From positions 1 to 64,000 of IMG/VR virus record IMGVR_UViG_3300044946_000428: a stretch of DNA of 64,000 bases, one strand, 5' to 3'. Positions within the stretch are counted from its first letter, which is position 1; each line of letters starts with the position of its first letter. Under the pieces are notes generated by a model. It did no database searches. It was not told the DNA's origin and saw only the letters and a list, made by a program, of their open reading frames with translations. The stretch comes from a virus. A program made the translations under genes and the position numbers. Shown in pieces: positions 53,310 through 62,888 of the stretch.

Positions 53310-56300
53310 GTGGCGGACTCGGTCACCGTCCTGCTGATGCTCGAGGCGATCGACAAGGCCTCGCAGATCATCGAGCGGATCTCGGGGAAGCTCGACGCGC
53401 TCGGCGAGAAGGCGCAGGCCGCAGCCGACAAGGCCGGCATGACCGGCGAGGAGCTTGAGGCCGCGCAGGTCAAGGCCGAGGCTGCCGCGAACGCGTATGC
53501 CGCCGCGGTGGACGAGCAGGACGCGGCGCAGGCCCGGCTGCTCGAGTCCACGCAGGCCGTCAGGGACGCGCAGAGTGCGGCGGCCGAGTCTGCGGCCCGG
53601 CTCGCGGAGGCGGATGCGGCCGTGGCCTCCGGAGTGGAGGAGGCGGCGACCGCCGCGCAGGCCTCGTATGCGGACATCGCGGCTGCCGCCGACGCGTCGT
53701 CGGCGGCAGTGAAGGCCGCGATCGCCGAGCAGGTCGTCGCGCTCGATGCGCTCGGTGTCGCGCAGAAGGAAGCGGCGGCGCGGGCGGATGAGTCGGCGGC
53801 GGCGCAGGACGCGGCGTCCACCTCGACGGACCTGTCTGGGATGGCTCTCAAGGGCCTGGCTATCGGGGCCGCGGCGACGGCGGCGGCTGTGGCGGGCATC
53901 GGCTACGAGTCCGTCAAGGCTGCGGCGAACTTCCAGTCAGCCACCACGGTGCTGGTGACGTCCGGGGGCGAGACTGCGCAGAACATCGAGATGGTGCGTC
54001 AGGGGATTCTGGGCCTGGCCTCATCCACGGGTACCGCGACGCAGCAGTTGATCAACGGCATGTACCTGATCGGCAGCGCGGGCTACACGGGCGCACAGGG
54101 CCTGAACGTCCTCAGGGCCGCGGCGCAGGGCGCGAAAGCGGAGAACGCGGACCTCGGCACCGTGTCCAACGCGCTGACCACCGTCATGCACGACTACGGA
54201 CACGGTGCCTCGAGCGCGACGGCCGACATGGATGAACTGATCACCACGGTCCAGAACGGCAAGACCACCACGGAGGCGCTCGCGTCGTCGCTTTCCACGG
54301 TGCTGCCGATCGCCGCCAAGGCCGGGCTGAATTACGCGCAGGTCGGCGGCGCGCTGGCGACGATGACCGCCGAGGGCATGAGCGCGCAGAACGCGTCGCG
54401 CGACCTGGCGAACACGATCACCAATCTGCAGGGCCCGAGCCAGATCGCATCCAAGGAGATGGCCCAGATGGGCCTGAACTCCAACGACCTGTCTAAGAAC
54501 CTCGGCAAGGTCGGGCTCGCCGGGACGATCGAAGAGGTCACGAACGCGATCCAGCAGCACATGGGCCCGGCCGGCCTGGTCGTGGTCAGCGCGTTCCAGA
54601 ACTCGGCCGCCGCGACGCAGAACCTTCAGACGATCATGTCGAAGATGCCGGCGGACCTGAAGTCCCTGGCGACCGAGATCGTGAACGGCACGATCAGCAC
54701 CAAGGATCTGCGGACCGCGACCTACGGACTCAACACCGAGCAGGCGAAGCAGATCAGCCAGCTCGAGACTGTGGTCGGGCAGACCCACGAGTTCAACAGC
54801 GCCCTGACGTCCGGGACCCCGGCGCAGATCACGGCCGCGAAGGCCCTGCAGACGATGCTCGGGGGCCAGGTCGGGCTGAACTCGGCCCTGATGATCTCCT
54901 CCGACAAGTACAGGACGGTGACCGGCGACACGAACGCGATTGCCGCGGCCGGTAAGACGGCGGGGGCGAACGTCGAGGGCTGGGCCGAGATCCAGGGCAA
55001 CATGAATCAGAAACTTGACGAGCTCAGGCAGACGGTGGAGGCCGCCTGCATCCAGCTCGGTACGGCGCTGCTGCCGATGGTCACGAAGATCCTCGACGTC
55101 GTCATGAAGATCGTGGCGCCGATCGCGGACTGGATCGAGCACAACAAGACGTTGGCCGCCGGGATCCTGCTGGTCGTCGGCGGCCTGGCGATCCTGGTGA
55201 CGACGATGGTCATAGTCGCCAAGATCATAAAGACGGTGCGCGATGCGTGGAGCATACTCGGCAGCGCACTCGACCTGGTTACGGGCAAGACCGCCAGGGC
55301 CGCTGCCGCAGCCAAGGCCGCCGCCGCGGAATCGGAGGCGGCCGGGGAAGGGGTCGCCGCGGAAGCCGCCGCGGCCGACGCCGCCAGCGGGAGCATGGAG
55401 GCGCTCGCGGAGACCACCGAGGCCGCCGCGACGGCAGCGGACGACAGTGCGGTCGCGGCCGACGCGTCGGCGCTGGCGTGGGTCCGCTCGGGGCTCGCCG
55501 CCGCGGCTTCGGCGGTGAAATTCGTTGTGATGCAGGCCGCGCAGCTTGCCGCGGCAGCGGCTTCGAAGGCCGTCGCGGCCGCGCAGTGGCTGGTGAACGC
55601 GGCGATGAAAGCGGACCCGATCACCCTGATCATCATCGCGATCGTGGCGCTGGTCGCGGCGTTCGTCCTGCTGTGGAACGAGTCGGCGGGGTTCCGCGAC
55701 TTCTGGATCGGCGCCTGGTCGGACATCGAGGGCGCGGCCGAGGCAGTCTGGCGTTTCCTCGAGACCGTCTGGGCCGCCATTGTCGCAGGGTTCGAACTCG
55801 TTGTCGACGGCGCCGAGAGCGCGGTCTCGTGGTTCGAATCGCTCCCCGGCAAGTTCGCCGCGTGGATGGCCGGCGTCCTGAGTGCGGTGGCCGGCGACGG
55901 CGCGAAAATCCTCTCGTGGTTCACGTCCCTGCCGGGGGAGATCCTCTCGGCGCTCGGCAGCCTCGGAGGGCTGCTCGTCAGGGCGGGCCAAGATGTGATC
56001 TCCGGACTGCTCAACGGGATCAAGAACATCGCGGCGTCGGTAACATCGTTCTTCGCCGGCATCCCGGGCTACATCGAGGGGTTCTTCGCGGGCGCGGGGA
56101 CGTGGCTGTTCGACATCGGCAAAAGCATCCTCGAGGGCCTGGTCAACGGGGCGAAGTCCGCGTGGAGCGATGTGACGGGGTTCTTCGGCGGCATCGGATC
56201 GGCGATCATCAATATGAAGGGGCCGCCGGAGTACGACAGGGTGATGCTGGTCGGCAACGGGCAGTTGATCATGCAGGGCCTTATGGCCGGGTTCGACTCC

Positions 56301-56570
56301 CAGGTCCCCGCGCTGCACGCGAAACTCGGATCGATCACCACAAGCATCAAAACGGACATGACCGGGCCGCAGAACCTCAGCCAATCGTTCGCCGCGGGGC
56401 TCGGCGGGGCCGCTTCGCCGGGCGCCGGCGGCGGCACGCTCGTGCAGCAGACGTTCACCGGGAACTACCTGATGTCCGACTCGGACATGACCAAGTTCGC
56501 GAACTTCGTCGGGAACAAAGTCGTCACGCAGCTCGCGCCGCAGGGCGGCGTCAAGACGTTGCTGAGGTGA
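53310..56570 (+). CDS. Tape measure protein, 1086 aa
   Basis: GTG at 53310 behind GGAGGTG. Longest gene of the tail module. Residues 1-190 are Ala/Glu coiled coil. The middle has the TP901-type tape measure segment (LASSTGTATQQLINGMYLIG, SAGYTGAQGLNVLRAAAQGA, MTAEGMSAQNASRDLANTIT). Membrane-like helices lie at about 615-640 and 770-790. The C-terminal third is Gly/Trp/Phe-rich. It sets tail length and is ejected with the DNA. No lytic transglycosylase motif is seen. Confidence 0.9.
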   Translation: MADSVTVLLMLEAIDKASQIIERISGKLDALGEKAQAAADKAGMTGEELEAAQVKAEAAANAYAAAVDEQDAAQARLLESTQAVRDAQSAAAESAARLAEADAAVASGVEEAATAAQASYADIAAAADASSAAVKAAIAEQVVALDALGVAQKEAAARADESAAAQDAASTSTDLSGMALKGLAIGAAATAAAVAGIGYESVKAAANFQSATTVLVTSGGETAQNIEMVRQGILGLASSTGTATQQLINGMYLIGSAGYTGAQGLNVLRAAAQGAKAENADLGTVSNALTTVMHDYGHGASSATADMDELITTVQNGKTTTEALASSLSTVLPIAAKAGLNYAQVGGALATMTAEGMSAQNASRDLANTITNLQGPSQIASKEMAQMGLNSNDLSKNLGKVGLAGTIEEVTNAIQQHMGPAGLVVVSAFQNSAAATQNLQTIMSKMPADLKSLATEIVNGTISTKDLRTATYGLNTEQAKQISQLETVVGQTHEFNSALTSGTPAQITAAKALQTMLGGQVGLNSALMISSDKYRTVTGDTNAIAAAGKTAGANVEGWAEIQGNMNQKLDELRQTVEAACIQLGTALLPMVTKILDVVMKIVAPIADWIEHNKTLAAGILLVVGGLAILVTTMVIVAKIIKTVRDAWSILGSALDLVTGKTARAAAAAKAAAAESEAAGEGVAAEAAAADAASGSMEALAETTEAAATAADDSAVAADASALAWVRSGLAAAASAVKFVVMQAAQLAAAAASKAVAAAQWLVNAAMKADPITLIIIAIVALVAAFVLLWNESAGFRDFWIGAWSDIEGAAEAVWRFLETVWAAIVAGFELVVDGAESAVSWFESLPGKFAAWMAGVLSAVAGDGAKILSWFTSLPGEILSALGSLGGLLVRAGQDVISGLLNGIKNIAASVTSFFAGIPGYIEGFFAGAGTWLFDIGKSILEGLVNGAKSAWSDVTGFFGGIGSAIINMKGPPEYDRVMLVGNGQLIMQGLMAGFDSQVPALHAKLGSITTSIKTDMTGPQNLSQSFAAGLGGAASPGAGGGTLVQQTFTGNYLMSDSDMTKFANFVGNKVVTQLAPQGGVKTLLR

Positions 56571-56574
56571 CATC

Positions 56575-57963
56575 GTGGTCGCCGCCCCGCACCTGACCCT
56601 GACCGTGACGCCGCCGGGCGGCTCGCCCACCGACTACACCACGCACCTCGCGTGGGCGGGCGCCCAGCAGCAGATGACGGTCACGCAGAATTTCGGGCGT
56701 CAGGGCGACACGGCGACGCTCGCGATCATCGAGGACTACGCCGCAGCAGGCACCCCGACCATCGCGATCCACGGCATGTCGCAGGTCTCGCTCTACGACA
56801 ACACCGCCGCGGCGAGTCTGTTCGCGGGGGTCGCGAACTCCGTGACCCAATCCGTGATCGTCAACAAGGCGCTCAACGAGTGGGACCTCGGCGCCGTCGA
56901 CTACACCCTGTACGCCGACAACAAAGACGTCCACGGAATCTTCTACGGCTGGACCGTCGATCAGATCGTCGTCAGCCTGGTCCAGCAGGCGAACTGCGGG
57001 ATCACCGCCGCGACGGTCGCGAACGGCGGGTACGTCGAGCCCGGCCCCCAGCTGGCCAGCTACGTGCTCAATTTCAACCCGCTGTCCACGGCGTGGCGGC
57101 AGCTTGCGAACCTCGCCGGCTCCACCACCCCGTGGGGCTGGTATGTGGACCAGAACCTCGAATTGCATTTCTTCCCCGGCACCGAGGCGCTCTCCTCCGG
57201 GGTCACGTTCACCACCTCCGCGACCGCGTCCGGTTCCCTGACCGAGGGCCACATCCTCCTCGACAGCCAGAACGCCTACCAGCAGGACGGCACCAGCCTC
57301 TCGAACGTGATCCTCGTGCAGGGCGCGAACCAGACCATCTCCTACGGGTCCACGACCAGCACCCCGACGGATACGTGGCTCGCCGACGGCACGGCCTCGG
57401 CGTGGCCGCTGCGCTACACCGTCTCCGGCACGCCCGTCCTGCACATCGGCGGCGTCGTCACGGCCGTCGTGGTGGCGACGTCCGGGACGACCGCGTCCGG
57501 GCCCTGGGTCGTCGAACAGAACTCGATCGGCCAGTATTTCCTGGTCGCCGCGACCGCCCCGGCCGCGGGCACCGAGATCCAGATCTGGTACACCTACCTC
57601 GTGCCGGTGGTCGCGCAGGCCTCCGACCAGGCGTCGATCAGCGAGTACACGGGGCCGAACGGCGGGGTCTACTCCCAGTTCGTCTCGGACTCGTCGCTCA
57701 CGACCGTGCCGATGGCGCTCGCCAGGGCGATGCAGATGCGCTCCGAGTACGCGTTCGTCGTCGAACGCTTCACGTTCAACACGTCCCCCGACTTCATCGG
57801 GTGGGTGCGCGCGGGCTGGACGTGCGTCGTGGTCGACATGTTCGCCTACGACATCCAGAACAGTGTTTTCGGACTCACGGACACGTTCGTGATCGTTGCG
57901 AACACGGTCACGTTCGGCGACGGCGGCTACCGGTCGATGCAGGTCACGGCCGTGCGTATCTAA
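56575..57963 (+). CDS. Tail hub/baseplate protein (Dit- or gp27-like), 462 aa
   Basis: GTG at 56575, five bases after the tape measure stop. Beta-rich, with a start like tail hub proteins (APHLTLTVTPPGGSPTDYTT) and blocks such as VHGIFYGWTVDQIVVSLVQQ and WRQLANLAGSTTPWGWYVDQ, a pattern found in baseplate hub proteins that bind the tail tip. Order after the tape measure supports the assignment; which hub protein it is remains open. Confidence 0.68.
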   Translation: MVAAPHLTLTVTPPGGSPTDYTTHLAWAGAQQQMTVTQNFGRQGDTATLAIIEDYAAAGTPTIAIHGMSQVSLYDNTAAASLFAGVANSVTQSVIVNKALNEWDLGAVDYTLYADNKDVHGIFYGWTVDQIVVSLVQQANCGITAATVANGGYVEPGPQLASYVLNFNPLSTAWRQLANLAGSTTPWGWYVDQNLELHFFPGTEALSSGVTFTTSATASGSLTEGHILLDSQNAYQQDGTSLSNVILVQGANQTISYGSTTSTPTDTWLADGTASAWPLRYTVSGTPVLHIGGVVTAVVVATSGTTASGPWVVEQNSIGQYFLVAATAPAAGTEIQIWYTYLVPVVAQASDQASISEYTGPNGGVYSQFVSDSSLTTVPMALARAMQMRSEYAFVVERFTFNTSPDFIGWVRAGWTCVVVDMFAYDIQNSVFGLTDTFVIVANTVTFGDGGYRSMQVTAVRI

Positions 57964-57972
57964 GGGGGCCGC

Positions 57973-58188
57973 ATGCCGTCGGGTGTATACCGGCCGATGA
58001 CGTGGGCGGACCTGCTCAACTCGATCAACGGGCAGAACTCCGCGAGCGTCGACACCGCCACCTCGGGCCTCGGGTACGTCGCCGAGGCCGACGAGCAGAC
58101 CGCGTGGGCGGACGCGGCCACGGGGATCGTCTTCACCGGCTACCCCGGCTGGGACCAGGAGGTGTGGGGTGCCACCGCTTGGCAGTGA
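57973..58188 (+). CDS. Small tail protein, 71 aa
   Basis: ATG at 57973 behind AAGGGGGC. MPSGVYRPMTWADLLNSING then YVAEADEQTAWADAATG. It overlaps the next gene's start by 20 bases. Small proteins at this place are usual in actinophage tail-tip operons; function unknown. Confidence 0.55.
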   Translation: MPSGVYRPMTWADLLNSINGQNSASVDTATSGLGYVAEADEQTAWADAATGIVFTGYPGWDQEVWGATAWQ

Positions 58189-58828
58189 AATGCGGGGCGC
58201 CGCCGCCGCCCACGCGTCCGAGTCTCTCGCGCTGCGTGGACGCCTTGCCGCGACCGTCGTGCGCGGCAGCGACCGCCTTGCCGCAGCGGACCTCGCCGAG
58301 TACCTCGAGTTGACGATGCGCCAAGGACTCACGGGCGCCGACGCGCTGGCCCGGATCACCGGCGAACCGGACACGGCCGGCGAGCACCGCGAGGGCGGCA
58401 ACGTCATGTGCACCACCGGATACAGCGCCCTCGCCGCCGCGCTCGTGTGGTCCGGGCTCCAGGACCAGGCCTCGAGCCTGGGGTTGGCCTCGGCGACCTT
58501 TCTCACGCCCCTGTACGGCGCGGTCGGCTCGGGCACCGGGACTCCGGCGAAGAGCGATACGGCGCTGTTCGCGGAGCTCGGCCGGCAGACGGTCGGAGCG
58601 GGCGCATCGAACCCGGCGTCGTCGAGCATCGCCGCGTACTGCACGTGGCTGTTCTATTTCACCTCTCCCGCGACAGCCTGGACGGTGGCGGAGGCGGGAC
58701 TGTTCGCGAGTGCATCCTCCACGACCAACAGCGGCACGATGATCGACCACTGGTCGTTCTCGCCGACCTTGTCCGTTCCGACGAACGACTCGCTGCTGTT
58801 GCAAATCAGCCTGCTCCTCGGACCGTAG
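58169..58828 (+). CDS. Tail-tip protein, 219 aa
   Basis: GTG at 58169 has AGGAGG six bases upstream, inside the previous gene; an ATG at 58190 is an alternative. The first 80 residues are helical (ESLALRGRLAATVVRGSDRL), the rest is Ser/Thr/Ala/Gly-rich beta sequence (TSPATAWTVAEAGLFASASS) with a pattern frequent in tail appendages. Probably a structural tail-fibre protein. Translationally coupled. Confidence 0.55.
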   Translation: MPPLGSEMRGAAAAHASESLALRGRLAATVVRGSDRLAAADLAEYLELTMRQGLTGADALARITGEPDTAGEHREGGNVMCTTGYSALAAALVWSGLQDQASSLGLASATFLTPLYGAVGSGTGTPAKSDTALFAELGRQTVGAGASNPASSSIAAYCTWLFYFTSPATAWTVAEAGLFASASSTTNSGTMIDHWSFSPTLSVPTNDSLLLQISLLLGP

Positions 58829-58837
58829 GGAGGCGGC

Positions 58838-59566
58838 GTGGCAACTCCCGCATGGCTGGGGGCGACCTCCGGGCAGCGCCCGCAGGCCTCCCAGGTCAAC
58901 CAGTTCCTCGGCGCCCACGCGGTCTCGTACCTCTACACGGGCGCGCTCATCGGCAGTCAGACGACGCTGGGCTCCGGTTCGGCGACGACCGCGACGACGT
59001 ACGTCGCGCAGAGTTTCACGACCCCGGCGAGCACCGTGGCGCTCGGGCGGATCGTGCTGGACCTGACCTCCACGGGCAGTCCGCCCCCGGTCTCGATCTC
59101 GATCCAGGCGGCGGTCGGCGCGGCGCCGTCGGGCACGCCGCTGGTGACGACCTCGGTGCCCGCGGACTACGTGGGCGGGATCGTCTCGATCCCGGTGCCG
59201 TACGCCAGTCTCGCGGCGAGCACGCAGTACTGGATCGTCGCGGCGATCGGGACGTCGGGCAGCTACTTCTCCTGGCTCAAGAGCAATCAGACGTCGGGAG
59301 CCAGCGCTTCGACGAACGGCACGTCGTGGACGGCGCAGACGTACGGGCTCTACTACGCGTACTACGACCAGACGGTGACCGCGCCGCTGACCCACACGTG
59401 GGAGGACGCGGGCGCGCGCTGGACCGCACCGACGTACAACGCGAACGGAACGCCGGCGAGCCTGCGGGAGTACACGGTGGCTCAGGGCACCGGTGGATAC
59501 GTGTATTCGCTGCGTTCTTTCGCCTATGGCGGCGCCGGCTCCGGCTACCTCATCTCGATCACGTAG
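58838..59566 (+). CDS. Tail-fibre-like protein, 242 aa; short paralogue of the next gene
   Basis: GTG at 58838. The N-terminal ATPAWLGATSG...QVNQFLGAHAVSYLYTGA and the C-terminal PLTHTWEDAGARWTAPTYN match the ends of the next protein (QVDQFLGTHADTIVYQGA; PLHTWEDSGARVTTIVRS). The middle is a beta-sandwich type (ISIQAAVGAAPSGTPLVTTS). It could share an attachment role with, or compete with, the larger protein. Confidence 0.65.
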   Translation: MATPAWLGATSGQRPQASQVNQFLGAHAVSYLYTGALIGSQTTLGSGSATTATTYVAQSFTTPASTVALGRIVLDLTSTGSPPPVSISIQAAVGAAPSGTPLVTTSVPADYVGGIVSIPVPYASLAASTQYWIVAAIGTSGSYFSWLKSNQTSGASASTNGTSWTAQTYGLYYAYYDQTVTAPLTHTWEDAGARWTAPTYNANGTPASLREYTVAQGTGGYVYSLRSFAYGGAGSGYLISIT

Positions 59567-59575
59567 GGGGTGGCG

Positions 59576-61855
59576 GTGGCGACTCCCGTTTACAGCGCGG
59601 CGCAGGCCGGCATCGTCGGCAACGCCGGTGCCATCGCGGCGTCCGCGCAGGTCGACCAGTTCCTCGGGACGCACGCCGACACGATCGTGTACCAGGGCGC
59701 TTCGATCCTGACGCCGAACGGCACGGGCGGCACCGCGTGGAACTATCAACTTTCCACGCAGGACATCGACCAGCCGTTCGCAATGTCCGGCACGGCGATC
59801 GGGCGCGTCGCGATTCCGCTGCTGCCAGTGGGGAATGGTGCCGACCTGCTCGTCAGCCTGTGCGCGGACAACTCCGGCACGCCCGGCACGATGCTCAGCC
59901 AAACCCGCGTTCCGGCATCGTGGATCACGCAACTTGCTGCCGTCTCCGGCAGCTCCGGGCCGTCCAACGGCAGCCCTTCCGTGCAGTACACGGGCAACCC
60001 GCTGGCCGCAGCACAGTTCAACTCGTTCCACATGTCGGCCCCGGCCACCAAGTCATGGCCGTACCCAACGAGCGGTACCGGCGGCCCGTCCACATTCCCC
60101 TCCTCCACCTATGTCGGCGACGAGTTCGTCCAGGTCGGCGGGAGTGTCGGCTCCACCCTGTACAACAACGTGTACACGATCCCGTATAACGCGAACGGGA
60201 CCCTCGCGCCGGCGGTTGTCCAGCCCGCGTTCCCCTCCGTCACCGACGGGTCGGCGACCGGCGCCGCCTATACAGACTCCAGTGGAAACCAGACCCTGTT
60301 CGTCGTCGGCGGCTGCGAGACGCCCAACGTGCCCGTATCCGCCGTCTACGCCGCCAGCATGGACGCCTCGACCGGCAACATCAACTCGTGGTCGCAGCAG
60401 ACCTCCCTGCCGTACGCCACGAACCTCGCTGGCGCTGTCGCCAGCAACGGATATCTCTACGTCCTCGGCGGCCCGTTCAGCACGACGCCGACGACCAACG
60501 TCTACTACGCGGCGATATCCAACGGCCAGATCGGGTCATGGACCGCGACGACGCCGCTCCCGCTGGCGCTTTCTGCATTCTTCACCGTCGTGTCGAACGG
60601 ATTCCTGTTCATCATCGGCGGAGTGACCCCCAGCACCATCGGGCTGTCCACCGTCTACTATGCCCCGCTGCTGGCCAACGGCGCGATCGGGGCGTGGCGC
60701 GCGGGGCCGCCGCTGTCGGTGACGCTGTATCAGGCGAGCGGACTGCCGGTGATCACGGCGGGCGGCTATGGGATCATCGTCAACGGCAGCGCGACACTGT
60801 CCATGCTCGGGGTGGGGCCGGGCGGCCCCGATTCCGCATGGCAGACCGCGAACCTGTTCCTGGGCGGCGACTTCATCGCCGCCGCCGGCTCCAGCGCCGG
60901 GCTGTGGCAGTACTACGGCCTGTACCAGTCGTCGTACACGACGATGCCGATCAGCCTTACGCCTCGGATCTCAGTCCCGCTGCCCGCCACGGGCCTGACC
61001 AGCGGCGGGACCTACCACATCCTTATGCAGCAGCAGGGCGGGGATCCGAACGACTATCTGCGCACGCACCTCGACGTGGACGTCTTCACCGGAAATCCGA
61101 CGCTGCAGACGTCACCGAGGGGCACGTACACGTGGACGGCCGCTGCCGCAGGCAATGCCGTGCCGATCCAGATCTACGACCAGACCGCGTTCGGCCTGCC
61201 GCTGCATACGTGGGAAGACTCGGGCGCCCGCGTCACCACGATCGTGCGCTCCACGACCCCGGACCAGCGGGTGCTCGGCCTGTGCGAGGCGACCCGCATG
61301 GGGCTCGGCCTCAACCAGAACCAGGGCTTCGAGTCCGGGCTGACCCCGTGGACGGTTTCGGGCGGCACGCTCTCGCAGTCCACCGCCCAGTCCTACGCCG
61401 GGATCCACTCCGCGCAGATCACCCCGTCCGGGTCCAGCGCGCAGGTCGGGCTGAGCTCCGAGACCCTCGCCTGCCTGCCCGGGCAGTCGGTCACCGTGGC
61501 CGCGCGGTTGTGGTTCACCTCCGCCGTCACGACGAACGCGTCGATATCCGTCAACTGGTTCACATCCGGCGGGGCGTACATCACGACCTCGTACAACGAA
61601 GTCTCCGTGGCGGCCACGACATGGACGCAGATCGCGAACACGTTCACCGCCCCGGCCACCGCCTACGGCTTCACGATCAACCCGACGCTCGGCGGCACCC
61701 CCGCCGCAACACAGATCTGGTACGTCGACAACATCATCGCGACCTACACGTACACCGGGGCGCAGCAGTCCTCGGTCACCGAGTTCTCCTACGCCAGCGT
61801 CTGGCCGGCGACCGGCGCGGCACCCGTCCTGACGTCCACGACAGTCCTGGCCTGA
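59576..61855 (+). CDS. Receptor-binding tail protein with kelch-like propeller and CBM-like domain, 759 aa
   Basis: GTG at 59576 has AGGGGG at the right spacing; another GTG lies at 59570. Residues 1-160 share homology with the preceding protein. Residues about 177-375 contain kelch-like blades, each with a hydrophobic strand ending GG and then a tail like NGQIGSWTATTPLP or NGAIGAWRAGPPL. Residues about 490-560 hold the shared HTWEDSGAR segment. Residues about 581-725 resemble a carbohydrate-binding module (NQGFESGLTPWTVSGGTLSQ). It most likely binds host surface sugar. Confidence 0.7.
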   Translation: MATPVYSAAQAGIVGNAGAIAASAQVDQFLGTHADTIVYQGASILTPNGTGGTAWNYQLSTQDIDQPFAMSGTAIGRVAIPLLPVGNGADLLVSLCADNSGTPGTMLSQTRVPASWITQLAAVSGSSGPSNGSPSVQYTGNPLAAAQFNSFHMSAPATKSWPYPTSGTGGPSTFPSSTYVGDEFVQVGGSVGSTLYNNVYTIPYNANGTLAPAVVQPAFPSVTDGSATGAAYTDSSGNQTLFVVGGCETPNVPVSAVYAASMDASTGNINSWSQQTSLPYATNLAGAVASNGYLYVLGGPFSTTPTTNVYYAAISNGQIGSWTATTPLPLALSAFFTVVSNGFLFIIGGVTPSTIGLSTVYYAPLLANGAIGAWRAGPPLSVTLYQASGLPVITAGGYGIIVNGSATLSMLGVGPGGPDSAWQTANLFLGGDFIAAAGSSAGLWQYYGLYQSSYTTMPISLTPRISVPLPATGLTSGGTYHILMQQQGGDPNDYLRTHLDVDVFTGNPTLQTSPRGTYTWTAAAAGNAVPIQIYDQTAFGLPLHTWEDSGARVTTIVRSTTPDQRVLGLCEATRMGLGLNQNQGFESGLTPWTVSGGTLSQSTAQSYAGIHSAQITPSGSSAQVGLSSETLACLPGQSVTVAARLWFTSAVTTNASISVNWFTSGGAYITTSYNEVSVAATTWTQIANTFTAPATAYGFTINPTLGGTPAATQIWYVDNIIATYTYTGAQQSSVTEFSYASVWPATGAAPVLTSTTVLA

Positions 61856-61865
61856 GGAGGTAGCG

Positions 61866-62354
61866 ATGGCCTCCACGTTCGAAGCGGAACTGCTGGCGAG
61901 CACGGCGCAGCTCGCGGTCCCCGTGATCGCGACGCCGACTTCCACGAACTCCACGGGCAGCGTGACGTCCGGCACCACCGAGACTTTCGACACGGTCCTC
62001 GGCTACTACCAGGCGAGCCTCATCGCCGGGCGCCGGTACATGGCCGTCATGAACGGCTACGTCGCCGGCGGCACGGCGGCCGCCGACCTCTTCGACATCC
62101 GGATCCGCAACTCGGGGTCCTCGTCCAATCCGACGACGAGTTCGACGATCGTCGCCATGACGCAGTTTTACGTCTCGGCCACCGGCGGCCCTGGCCAGGT
62201 GACCGTCTACATCCAGGCGTCTTTCCTCGCACCGGCCACCGGCCTCAATACGTTCGGCGTCAGCGCGCAGAGGATCGTCGGATCCGGCACCCTCACCCCC
62301 TTCAGTTCCGGCGTCCCTCGCGAGCTGTATGTCATGTACCTCGGCGCCGTCTGA
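61866..62354 (+). CDS. Small tail-fibre-type protein, 162 aa
   Basis: ATG at 61866 behind GAGGAGG. Thr/Ser/Val-rich beta sequence (FEAELLASTAQLAVPVIATP, YYQASLIAGRRYMAVMNGYV, QVTVYIQASFLAPATGLNTF), like jelly-roll appendage or fibre-knob proteins. No catalytic motif. Likely part of the virion tip. Confidence 0.6.
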   Translation: MASTFEAELLASTAQLAVPVIATPTSTNSTGSVTSGTTETFDTVLGYYQASLIAGRRYMAVMNGYVAGGTAAADLFDIRIRNSGSSSNPTTSSTIVAMTQFYVSATGGPGQVTVYIQASFLAPATGLNTFGVSAQRIVGSGTLTPFSSGVPRELYVMYLGAV

Positions 62355-62398
62355 TCCACCACCGGCGCCTCGCGCGCCCGACTTTCGAGAGGGGGCAT

Positions 62399-62878
62399 AT
62401 GACCGCCGCCCACGACCACCCGACGCCCCTGCCGCACGAGGCGGGCCCGGAGGAGATCGCCGCGCACCGGCAGGCCGAGACCCACCGGTACACCGTCAGC
62501 TACCCGGCGCACGGCGACGGCCGGGACACGGACCCGCACTACAGGGCCTTCCACGCCTACCACCGCAAGTTCGGTCCCACGGCGCGCTGCTACGTCGGCG
62601 AGCACGTCGGATTCGAGCACTGCTCGAAGGGCCCGCTCCAACTCCACCACGCGTTCCTGGAGTGGTCGATGCAGAACGCCGCGTCCGCCGAGGCGCTGCA
62701 CCGCGAGTTCCCGGCGATCCGGCCCGACGCGACGCAGGACGAGATCGACGCGTGGGTGGAGCAGGACTCGAATTTTCGCTGGCTTTGCACGTTCCATCAC
62801 ATCGGCCACGGCGGGGCGCACGTCGCCTCGCACTCGGACTGGACGGCGCAGTTGTTCGTCCCCGGACTGATCACGTAA
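62399..62878 (+). CDS. HNH-like endonuclease, 159 aa
   Basis: ATG at 62399 behind AGAGGGGG. CYVGEHVGFEHCSKG is followed by LQLHHAFLEWSMQN and NFRWLCTFHHIGHGGAHVAS, with the Cys pair, double His and closing His-Gly-Gly-His that fit a His-metal finger HNH nuclease. Small HNH genes are frequent near tail and packaging modules; those near terminase can be part of packaging, but this one lies far away, so it may be a free-standing nuclease. Catalysis is inferred from motif spacing. Confidence 0.6.
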   Translation: MTAAHDHPTPLPHEAGPEEIAAHRQAETHRYTVSYPAHGDGRDTDPHYRAFHAYHRKFGPTARCYVGEHVGFEHCSKGPLQLHHAFLEWSMQNAASAEALHREFPAIRPDATQDEIDAWVEQDSNFRWLCTFHHIGHGGAHVASHSDWTAQLFVPGLIT

Positions 62879-62888
62879 GGCGGCGCAC

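Noticed and set aside
54021-56630. An 869-codon minus-strand frame opposite the tape measure gene
   Set aside because: Arg/Asp/Gly-rich shadow of the tape measure gene without any recognisable motif or ribosome site.
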